DNA from: JAHELQ01 sp965603365
Lineage (GTDB): Bacteria > Acidobacteriota > Aminicenantia > UBA2199
Assembly (NCBI GenBank): GCA_965603365.1
Contig: CBFDCR010000002.1
Location: 1 to 64,000, forward strand
Reading direction: 5' to 3'
DNA: 64,000 nucleotides
Shown here one piece after another: positions 58,301 through 64,000 of the stretch. Below the pieces are notes generated by a model. That model did not search any database. It had not been told where the DNA came from and saw nothing but the letters and a program-made list of their open reading frames with translations. Every line of letters starts with the position of its first letter. The first letter of the stretch is position 1. The position numbers and the translations under genes are program-made.

Positions 58301-59080
58301 CGGCGACACCATTTGAAAATCCAACAACCCCTTTATTCTTATCAAATTAATCCGCACCCCTCCCACCAGGGCCATATCGCAATCCCCACTCTTCATCCCC
58401 TGGCATGCGAGATGTAGGGCCACCAGTGAAGAAGAGCAAGCGGTATCGATCACCATACCGGGACCTTTTAAATCCAGCAGATAGGAAAGCCGACTGGCAA
58501 CGATGGACGACAGGTTGCCCGCCAGGGAGATGGGGATGGAAGACGGCTCTATATCGAAGATCAACTTCTTATAATCAAATATTTCATCGGCACAGAAACC
58601 CAAATATATCCCTGTTTTCGTCCCCTTTAGCCTATCACAGCCGTAACCGGCATCTTCGAGGGCTTCCCAGGCGGTCTGCAAAAACAACCTCTGGTTGGGG
58701 TCCATCAATATGGCTTCCCTGGGGGAGAGATTAAAAAAAGAGTAATCGAATTTATCTATCTCCTCTAAATAGGCAGATTGAAAGTAGTGGGTATGGTTAC
58801 CCCGATTCGTATGGCAAAGATACTCATCGGCATCCTTACGTCGGCTTTGGGGAATATCGGTTACACAATCCTTTCCCCCGGCGAGAACCTCCCAGAAGGC
58901 CTCGATATCGTCGGCCATGGGCAGCTTAACCGACATGCCGATAATGGCCATACCGCCGCCGTCATCCTGTACCGCTCGTTTTTCTTTCAATATTTCGAGG
59001 ATCTCGACGCCCGTTTCCCGGTCGATAGTCCCGGAGACCACCTGTTCAAATATGGTCTTAACCAATTTATCTCGTCTCAT
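52325..59080 (-). CDS. Hybrid subunit: KS (AT-less)-ACP-aminotransferase-C-[A10 remnant]-PCP-C
   Basis: 2251 residues from the ATG at 59080, whose start overlaps the previous stop by 14 bases; an ATG at 59119 would add 13 unlikely residues. A short N-terminal helix (TIDRETGVEILEILKEKR) suits PKS docking. KS 43-470: DTACSSS (C215), H348, H388; no AT. ACP GLDSV (S711). Aminotransferase class III 792-1222, PLP lysine K1064 in DLVTYGKIVGG. C 1245-1680 (HHIVIDG). Then only an A-domain scar, NTLPDYMTPAHFVPV (~1683-1698), with no A core and no NGK lysine, followed by PCP (S1745) and another C (HHMVADG). The KS-AMT arrangement recalls iturin/mycosubtilin synthases: it should convert the beta-keto extension to a beta-amino group. 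The acidic tail (NDFECDLEECFENED) differs from the D-F-x-F type. Confidence 0.92.
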   Translation of the reverse strand: MRRDKLVKTIFEQVVSGTIDRETGVEILEILKEKRAVQDDGGGMAIIGMSVKLPMADDIEAFWEVLAGGKDCVTDIPQSRRKDADEYLCHTNRGNHTHYFQSAYLEEIDKFDYSFFNLSPREAILMDPNQRLFLQTAWEALEDAGYGCDRLKGTKTGIYLGFCADEIFDYKKLIFDIEPSSIPISLAGNLSSIVASRLSYLLDLKGPGMVIDTACSSSLVALHLACQGMKSGDCDMALVGGVRINLIRIKGLLDFQMVSPTSRSRTFDDSADGAGSGEGVAAVFLKPLNRAIDEGDNIYAVVRGSAVNQDGNSIGIAAPNVLSQEEVMVEAWKNAGVDPETIAYIEAHGTGTKLGDPIELEGIRRAFRRFTNKRQFCAIGSVKTNIGHLDQAAGIVGLVKAVLCLTNRQIPPILHFNKPNRKFDFEESPVYVSDRTVGWEVNGFKRRCGVSAFGISGTNCHIVLEEAPQIERDTGGQPQKFYIFTLSAKSKNALAALLNRYLSYMDKNRDVGVGDICYTVNTGRGHYKYRLAIIVGTRADLKNRMEAARSSAFDRLKADWFYYSSHTAVPDSVEIRGEGEVAERDIQKMSDRSKGEMEEYLSDPANLTPLEEISRLYVRGAEVDWKEFYRDESRRIVHLPASPFEPTRCWLSITPQKPSDGRFKEACRRRHRGERLDAVLGELTTILAEITKLTVDEIDLHRDFLEMGLDSVLIVDFSHALKDRYDVDISLNDFFGDLSTCYKTAEYLAQQLPQTGTAQKESEEPDVFIPYRQMKVKPDGATGKVRDPRIGNFIKTFNRRTKASKTLTQQYRSVLANNRNVAGFRPHIKEMLYPIYAKSAAGSRFIDLDGNEFLDISMGFGVHLLGHNPSFLTQAIEAELSQGMLLGPMSRHAGPVAQLVCRLTHCERAAFYNSGTEAVMVALRIARAVTSRSKVVLFAGSYHGSFDGVLARAHTSSDRLHTAPMAPGVLPAFVNDVIVLDYGQPDSLETIKKYGPHIAAVMVEPVQSRRPALQPREFLHELRGITEEAGILLIFDEMITGFRIHPGGCQAWFGVQADLVTYGKIVGGGMPIGIVAGKKEFMSSVDGGMWRYGDFSYPPVDRKRTFVAGTFCHHPLAVAASSAVLNHLIEQGPDLQARLNRKTAYLAQSLNDFFQGRGLPIDVVHFGSLFRFRSKLDIEMFFYYLLYHGVYVWEGRNCFLSTAHSDADIDGLIEAVKESVEQLQSDGLLPREEKSPGTVKSQQVRLTEAQKQIWCHAHLSPEGSTAFNETAMLQLGGLLDLDRMLQALQALANRHEALRTIIDGEGNWQTIVPSMKAEIPFADYSHLKKREREARISTWFEGVGMYKLDLALGPLFRLCVLKISKRQHLLLFTGHHIVIDGWSVNTLLAELAMLYEAEMQGKRVELPAPMQFREYIEQQAGLLERPGIAAARAYWQGKLSSPYPPLQLPGNHPRHTVGDARGARRSIVIEEALFRELEAFKNNHKHTLFMILLGVFNIFLYRLSNQADLVVGIPSGGQTFARGKSLVGNCVNILPMCTHFTGEGHFIDYLGYIKDQLLEIYKIQAYSFTEIIKIMKTEQGQDIVCPPAINIVFNLDRPVELEKLENLKIQMIPFPISRVKYDFSLNVVAARERLHLDFDYHSGLFDGPLVQNWVEYFVRLLADLIENSSEPFPELFRRQFQGNTLPDYMTPAHFVPVPPMASGSDGEADSPVDEIEFRLLRMWRDLFQKERIGTNDDFFQLGGYSLTATILAAQIHKEWHIKIPLIDIFRAATIKRLAESIREAAPQKFLLIENVEKKRHYPLSSAQKRLYVLQQMDLESTLYNIPTMFIFEGKLDRGKFEESCRHLLRRHEIFRTSFCLFDGEVRQEINDIEETHLTIKSRKVNHWDDIAAIIRGAIKPFDLNRAPLLRVELLELAEEKYVVFFDMHHMVADGVSIDILEGEFLASYTGQKLEPIKIRYKDYAVWQNKLLRSEEFKSQQEYWLDTLAGFRFTRLPLDNVTSAGEVKGEVEKVIIGRPMYNKIEGFCRKYQVTRNMFMIALFNIILSKEMGQMDLTIGIPFANRDHYDLKSVIGVLLNVLLIRTTLKPNNTFLDILLKTKRNVTEAMDNSLYPYEFLYDRMKKMGHLDEAELCSILFNYFQIQRDQDIPGSGSKISPFDVPEISPKYDVTLYVNDHHGEMELKLVYKSNLFDKQRIRRLLNNFLHVGELAVENENIEMSALHLADGAEANDFECDLEECFENEDLLYLGRE

Positions 59081-62000
59081 GTTGATCGTCCCCTGTGTTG
59101 TACATGGCAATACCCTCATCGATAGTCAGGTTTCCCTTCCGGATCTCCTCAAAAACATCTCTTAAATCCAGGCCTGCCGATTCTCCTCCATTGTTGCCGC
59201 TGCTTATACTCGATTCGATAAACCTGGATAAATCATAAATCGTCGTGTATATAAACAGATCGGTGACCTTGACGATACCGGGGTAAGTTTCCTCCAACAG
59301 TCGGTGCATCTTGACGACCGAGATGGAATCCCCCCCTATTTCAAAAAAGTTGTCGTGGATATTTAAAATCCTGAATCCCAGCAGGGAGTGCCAGATACCG
59401 GCCACCCTCTTTTGGACTTCCGTATATACGCTGGTGGTGCTGCCTTCCAGAACCGTATCGTCGGCAAACCCGGCACCCTTTTCAGCGGATAATCCTGTCT
59501 TGATTGCCCGGGAGAGCCGGAGGCCCAGGTAATTTTCGCCCCCGGCGGCCAGCAGCCCTGAATTCAACCGGCCGACAACGACCCGCGTCTCCTGGGAATG
59601 CAAGATACACTCTAAACAATAGATCCCGGTCTCTGCCGAAATCTCCTTAAACAACTCCCTATCCTTAAGCCCCTCGGCAGCGGCCGATCCGCTGGCGTTG
59701 TTCCAGGAGGGCCAATTGATGGTTACCGTCCTTCGGCCTCCCCTACTCCTGTGAAAGGCAAAGGAATCCATATAGGCATTGGCGGCGGTATAACTGGCGC
59801 TGCCAGGGCCGCCGATTAACGTCATAACCGATGAAAACATGACCAGGAAATCCAATTCATCGTCCCTGGTTAGATGGTCCAACAGCCAGGTGCCGCTCAC
59901 CTTGGGAGAGAGGATGACGGAAAATACCTCTTGCCGCTCCTGCGGGATTAAATCTCCTTGCTTGCCAACCCCCAACCCGGCGCAGTGAATGATACCGTTG
60001 ATTCTGCCAAATGCCGCCCTTATCTCGTGAAGTGTTGTCGCTAACGCGGCCTCGTCGGTGATATCTACCGCATAGAGCGCGACCTCTCCCCCGGCGTCCT
60101 CCATCGCCCGGATCTCTTTGATTTTTTCGTAATGCCGGTAAGGCGATCCGGCCTGAACGATGACATCCCACTCATCCCGGGCGGGCAAGCGGGTACGGCT
60201 GCATAACGCCACATTCACCTTATACTTATCCGTCAAATGGCGGGCTATTTTCAGGCCGATATTTCCCAACCCGCCGGTGATCACATAGACCCCCTCTTTT
60301 TTGAAATTAATGCCCCCACCGGCCTCACGGGGCAGTGCCAATCCCTGCAGTGTTTCAACATACCTCTTACCGGCACGGTAGGCCACCGCGGCCGCTTGAT
60401 CGCCTTCTACAATCTCCCGGATAATATGCCCCGGGTCTGTCGAGTCATCGACATCAATAAACCGGCACCGTAGATAGGGATTCTCGTTTTTAATCACCCT
60501 GCCCAGGCCGAACAGGGCCGCATTTTCAGGAATGATCCGCTCCTCTTCGCCGTTCACCCCATTAACATACTTTGCAACGATCACCATATCCACATACTGC
60601 CGCTGCCGGTAATATTTCAAATAAGCCCTGATAAAATAAAACAGGCCAAACACCCCTCTCGTCAGTGCCGCCGTTAATTCATCTTTGCGCCGGACTTCCT
60701 CTCTCCCGGATACCGTTAACATAAAGACGATCTTACTCCACCTCTCTTCTGCCAGTTCATCTAAGAGTCTAAAATAGTGGGCCTCGTCATTGGCGGTTTT
60801 ATATTTACCTGGACCGGTTTTGCCGCAACTGCGGCCAACCTCCAGATCGATCACCCTCTCGAAATGGACCTTTAAGCGATCCGCCGCCCCCCTGCCTTCA
60901 GCCGACCCGTCATGGATAACCAGGCACGGCACCCGGAACGCCTCGGTATCATGCCGTTCCAATATCTCTTCCTGCCATTCGACCCGATAAAAGAGATCCC
61001 TGTCCTCTGCCTCCAGCCAGCATCTCTCCCTCTTGAAGGGATAAAGGGGTACACTTATCTTCTCTCTCTCCCCTTCGGAATATAGTCGTTCCCAATTCAC
61101 CTCCGCTCCCTTAATATATAGACCGCAGAGGTTATATAAAATCTCTTTTCGCCTCTCTTTTCCATCACTCTTTAAAAATTCCGCCACCCCCGATGCCACC
61201 GTTTTGGTGAGGGCCGCCTTCTCCTCTAAGGTGATATCACCCCGGCCGCCGCTTTGCCGCGGCCGGGACCTGACCCGATGAAAACCATAAAAAAAACCTT
61301 CATCCCTATTGCCCTGTAAGCCGACATCAACCGCCCCCCGGAGTTTCTCCTGCAGCTCCCTTAAATGCCTGAAGAGTAGTGCCAGTCTATAATTATAGTG
61401 CCCCCTGCCGGTGTTGGCCGTATAACACATATCATCGGGGTTTATATTATTATGAGAACTGATGAATACCAGGTACTGTTTGAGCAGCTCAATCAATACC
61501 CCTTCATCCCGGGCCGACAGGGTCAAGACACGGAGAGCCGCTTTTGACTCTTTCCGGGGAGCTTTTAGCGGCTTTGGAGCCGCCTCCAGCACCACATGGC
61601 AGTTGGTTCCCGACAGGCCGAAGGCGCTGATACCGCATCTCCTCGGCGTCTCCGGATTCTCCGCTTCTTCCCAACCGGAAAGCCGATCCACGATGTATAC
61701 CGGCGACGCCTCAAAATCGATCTTCCTATTGGGATTGTCAAAATGGATGGTGGGGGGGATCTCTCTATTTTTTAAGGCCAACACGGCTTTTACCAGTCCG
61801 GCAATACCGGCGGCGGCATCCAGGTGCCCCACATTGGACTTCACCGAACCGACGGCACAAAACTGTTTTTTGGCGGTATATTTGCCGAAGGCTCTCCCGA
61901 TGCCGTCGATTTCCAGGGGATCTCCCAGTGGTGTCCCGGTACCGTGGGCTTCTATATACGATATGGTCTGCGGGTCAACCCCGGCGTCCTGCCAGGCCCT

Positions 62001-64000
62001 CTCAATCACCTCCGCCTGGGCCACCGCATTGGGGGCGGTGATGCCGATAGAGCGGCCGTCATGGTTGAGGGCACTCCCTTTTATCACCCCGTAGATATTA
62101 TCACGATCTGCCGACGCCTTATCCAGGGATTTTAATAATACGGCGCCTACCCCTTCTCCATCGGTTGTACCGTCGGCGTTCCGGTCAAATACGCTGGCCC
62201 GCCCATCCGGGGATTCGATTCCCAGGCTGTAGGCCCGCTCTATGGGCACCAGGTTAATTTTGATGCCCCCTGCCAGCGCCAGTTCACACTCCCCACTCCT
62301 GAGGGCACGGCAGGCCAGGTAGAGTGCGGCCAGTGAAGAGGAACAGGCTGTATCGACCACCATAGTCGGCCCCTTTAAATCCAACAGGTAAGAGATCCGG
62401 CCGGCGAGGATGGAATTGAGATTCCCGGCCACCGACAGCGCCAGGGAATCGGGCGCCAGTTCAAGGATCAACCTCTTATAATCATAAACCTGGTCACTGC
62501 TAAAGCCGACAAAAACGCCGGTTAAACTGCCTTTTAGTCTATCTCCGCCGTAGCCGGCATCTTCAATCGCCCGCCAGGCTGTCTCTAAAAATAGTCGCTG
62601 ATGGGGGTCTATCAATGCCGCCTCCCTGGGGGGTATCTGGAAAAAATCAAAATCAAATTGGTCTATGGCATCCAGGTAGGCGGCCTCGATGTACTTGAGA
62701 TCTTCCCCTCCCCTGTTAAGGGCTTTCAGGTAGTTGTAAACATCCCGTTCCCGCCGGGCGGGAATTTTCCTGATGCCGTCGCCGCCATTTTTTATAAGCT
62801 GCCAATATTCCGCCGGGGAATGGGCCCCGCCGATCTGCACATCCAGGCCGATTATGGCAATATCCCTGGAGGGTTTTTCGGCCGCTTCCAGCCGGGGGGC
62901 CGCCTGTTTGGCCTGCTCACTCTCCTTGCGGCCGATAAAGGCACTCAATTTCCCGATGGTGGGATAGTTAAACAGATCGGTTATCTTGACTCTACCGGGG
63001 TACCGCTGCTCTATTAAACCGTGCATCTGCATCAGCAAGATCGAATTGCCCCCCACTTCAAAAAAATGATCATTTAGGCCCGGCTCCTCGATCCCCAACA
63101 CTTTTTGCCAGATCTTCACCAGGTATCCGTCAACCCCATTCCCGGGGTAGGGCGGCCCATGTTCCTCTTCATCTGCTAAGTCTTTTAAAGGATCCGGCAG
63201 TGATTGTTTATCGACTTTACCGTTATGGGACAGGGGGATTGTCTCCAGTTGGACAAAATACGGCGGCACCATATAATAGGGCAGTTCAGCCAGTAAATAC
63301 TCTTTTAGTTGCCTGTCCGGGATATCTTCAGCGGCAACAAAATAGGCGCAAAGATATTTATTCCCCTTTGAATCGAGCCGATCCACCACAACGCACTCTT
63401 TGATCAAATCATGGTTGGCCAGATGGGCCTCTATAGAACCCGGTTCTACCCTGAAGCCGCTTATTTTGACCTGCTGATCGATTCTGCCTAAAAACTCGAT
63501 GTTTCCATCGGGCAGCCACCGGGCCAGGTCGCCGGTTCGGTACAGTTTACCGCTTCGCTTAAACCCTGGAATAATGGAATGTTGGAATAATGGAATATTG
63601 GGAATTCGTGTCCCTTCGCGGTCCTTCGCGGCTAAATGTATGAATTTCGCCGCCGTCAATTCAGGACGGTTCACATAACCCCTGGCCAGGCCGCAGCCGC
63701 CGATATGCAACTGCCCCGCCATCCCCACCGGCTGCAATCTGCCGTTCCTGTCCAGCATGACGATGAAGGTGTTGTCAATGGGTTTGCCGATGGGAATTAC
63801 ATCCGCGCTGTCGCTGCCGGGACAGTCATAATACGTCACATCAATGGTGGCCTCGGTGGGGCCATATAGATTGGTTAAGGCTGTATTAAATGTCCGGCTC
63901 ACATTCTTTGTAAACCGGCCGACCTGTGCGGGACTCAACCTCTCCCCACTGGAAAAGACCCTGCGCAGACTCGACAAATTCACCAAACCGCCGGTTGACT
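59067..64000 (-). CDS. NRPS-PKS subunit, 5'-truncated: ...A(Ser-like)-PCP-KS (AT-less)-KR-ACP
   Basis: The frame stays open to the right edge, so the start and the front of the A domain lie outside; a TTG at 63986 is internal, not a real start. Counting from there: A 1-260, with visible code positions F-S-L-I-D, agreeing with the end of the Ser code (L-S-L-I-D) except for one; NGK K257. PCP S315. KS 375-800 with C548 (DTACSSS), HGTGT, NVGH. No AT. A long flanking region, then KR with TGGLGNIG (1237-1244), catalytic Ser1386 and Tyr1399 (SYTAAN), and ACP S1554. The C-terminal helix (EEIRKGNLTIDEGIAMY) is probably a docking segment for the next protein, whose N-terminus has a similar G-x-I-D-x-E-T-G helix. 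It would attach a Ser-like residue, extend it with malonyl and reduce to a beta-hydroxy. Confidence 0.92.
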   Translation of the reverse strand, partial: STGGLVNLSSLRRVFSSGERLSPAQVGRFTKNVSRTFNTALTNLYGPTEATIDVTYYDCPGSDSADVIPIGKPIDNTFIVMLDRNGRLQPVGMAGQLHIGGCGLARGYVNRPELTAAKFIHLAAKDREGTRIPNIPLFQHSIIPGFKRSGKLYRTGDLARWLPDGNIEFLGRIDQQVKISGFRVEPGSIEAHLANHDLIKECVVVDRLDSKGNKYLCAYFVAAEDIPDRQLKEYLLAELPYYMVPPYFVQLETIPLSHNGKVDKQSLPDPLKDLADEEEHGPPYPGNGVDGYLVKIWQKVLGIEEPGLNDHFFEVGGNSILLMQMHGLIEQRYPGRVKITDLFNYPTIGKLSAFIGRKESEQAKQAAPRLEAAEKPSRDIAIIGLDVQIGGAHSPAEYWQLIKNGGDGIRKIPARRERDVYNYLKALNRGGEDLKYIEAAYLDAIDQFDFDFFQIPPREAALIDPHQRLFLETAWRAIEDAGYGGDRLKGSLTGVFVGFSSDQVYDYKRLILELAPDSLALSVAGNLNSILAGRISYLLDLKGPTMVVDTACSSSLAALYLACRALRSGECELALAGGIKINLVPIERAYSLGIESPDGRASVFDRNADGTTDGEGVGAVLLKSLDKASADRDNIYGVIKGSALNHDGRSIGITAPNAVAQAEVIERAWQDAGVDPQTISYIEAHGTGTPLGDPLEIDGIGRAFGKYTAKKQFCAVGSVKSNVGHLDAAAGIAGLVKAVLALKNREIPPTIHFDNPNRKIDFEASPVYIVDRLSGWEEAENPETPRRCGISAFGLSGTNCHVVLEAAPKPLKAPRKESKAALRVLTLSARDEGVLIELLKQYLVFISSHNNINPDDMCYTANTGRGHYNYRLALLFRHLRELQEKLRGAVDVGLQGNRDEGFFYGFHRVRSRPRQSGGRGDITLEEKAALTKTVASGVAEFLKSDGKERRKEILYNLCGLYIKGAEVNWERLYSEGEREKISVPLYPFKRERCWLEAEDRDLFYRVEWQEEILERHDTEAFRVPCLVIHDGSAEGRGAADRLKVHFERVIDLEVGRSCGKTGPGKYKTANDEAHYFRLLDELAEERWSKIVFMLTVSGREEVRRKDELTAALTRGVFGLFYFIRAYLKYYRQRQYVDMVIVAKYVNGVNGEEERIIPENAALFGLGRVIKNENPYLRCRFIDVDDSTDPGHIIREIVEGDQAAAVAYRAGKRYVETLQGLALPREAGGGINFKKEGVYVITGGLGNIGLKIARHLTDKYKVNVALCSRTRLPARDEWDVIVQAGSPYRHYEKIKEIRAMEDAGGEVALYAVDITDEAALATTLHEIRAAFGRINGIIHCAGLGVGKQGDLIPQERQEVFSVILSPKVSGTWLLDHLTRDDELDFLVMFSSVMTLIGGPGSASYTAANAYMDSFAFHRSRGGRRTVTINWPSWNNASGSAAAEGLKDRELFKEISAETGIYCLECILHSQETRVVVGRLNSGLLAAGGENYLGLRLSRAIKTGLSAEKGAGFADDTVLEGSTTSVYTEVQKRVAGIWHSLLGFRILNIHDNFFEIGGDSISVVKMHRLLEETYPGIVKVTDLFIYTTIYDLSRFIESSISSGNNGGESAGLDLRDVFEEIRKGNLTIDEGIAMYNTGDDQHETR
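63549..63644 (-). repeat. In-frame intergenic-type repeat inserted in the A-domain loop before motif A7
   Basis: On the plus strand GGAATAATGGAATGTTGG and GGAATAATGGAATATTGG follow each other, next to TTCGCGGTCCTTCGCGGC. Translated on the minus strand this gives NIPLFQHSIIPGF between AKFIHLA and LYRTGDLARW. These are short tandem units of intergenic character sitting in frame in a surface loop, lengthening it by about 20 residues. Confidence 0.6.

Noticed and set aside
61462..62094. 210-residue plus-strand open frame
   Set aside because: Antisense to an intact KS with all catalytic motifs; no family match by eye.
14976..64000. Epimerisation domains between modules
   Set aside because: Every HHxxxDG-type domain read here lies at a normal C position following a PCP, with C-type flanking motifs; no module contains a separate E domain.

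Overview
The window is dominated by one minus-strand gene cluster, from the right edge (position 64000) down to 1713. It encodes a hybrid non-ribosomal peptide / trans-AT polyketide assembly line with its tailoring and export genes. Gaps between genes are 5 to 70 bases and two junctions overlap or nearly overlap, so it reads as a single operon whose promoter and first module(s) lie beyond the right edge. The organism is probably a Gram-negative, anaerobe-type bacterium: there is a DUF5916-type outer-membrane beta-barrel protein and several oxygen-sensitive radical SAM enzymes. The style of the megasynthases resembles those I associate with Candidatus Aminicenantes (OP8), but that assignment is inference only.

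Left edge (1-1712, plus strand). A visibly AT-rich pair, a HicB-type antitoxin and a SecB-like chaperone, looks like the end of a toxin-antitoxin-chaperone (TAC) operon whose toxin lies off the left edge. It is followed by a 21-base copy of a tRNA 3' end (1050-1070), a possible 59-codon gene, and short tandem repeats. This strip probably separates a transferred element from the biosynthetic cluster.

Biosynthetic order (right to left): partial A (Ser-like)-PCP-KS-KR-ACP (59067-64000); KS-ACP-aminotransferase-C-[A remnant]-PCP-C (52325-59080); A-PCP-C-A(Gly)-PCP-half-C (46806-52319); a decayed methyltransferase (46133-46794); KS-ACP-C (42485-46102); B12-type radical SAM (40787-42469); half-C-A-PCP-C-A-PCP-C (33735-40763); asparagine synthase (31823-33709); A-PCP-C-A-PCP-C (25492-31812); second radical SAM (23789-25468); half-C-A/E1-PCP-C-A(Pro)-PCP-C (14976-23720); half-C-[radical SAM]-A(Asp)/E1-PCP-TE (8459-14950). 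Then come a DUF5916 outer-membrane protein, a free-standing malonyl acyltransferase that would serve the three AT-less KS modules, and a beta-lactamase-fold/ABC exporter fusion. The predicted product is a peptide of roughly ten units with beta-hydroxy and beta-amino acyl extensions, Gly, one or two Pro-like residues, acidic residues and a C-terminal Asp, released by a type I thioesterase.

The strongest unusual signals are these. (1) A complete radical SAM enzyme is inserted inside the adenylation domain of the terminal NRPS. (2) ThiF/MoeB (E1-like) adenylating domains are inserted into two adenylation domains whose codes look acidic (Asp, Glu-like). (3) Three NRPS subunits begin with only the C-terminal lobe of a condensation domain. 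Each is preceded by a subunit ending in a full C domain plus a terminal [D/E]-F-x-F-COOH tail, and two separate radical SAM enzymes carry the same tail and sit at the same junctions. (4) All three such junctions are therefore paired with a radical SAM enzyme, two in trans and one in cis. Together these suggest an assembly-line docking system that recruits radical SAM enzymes.
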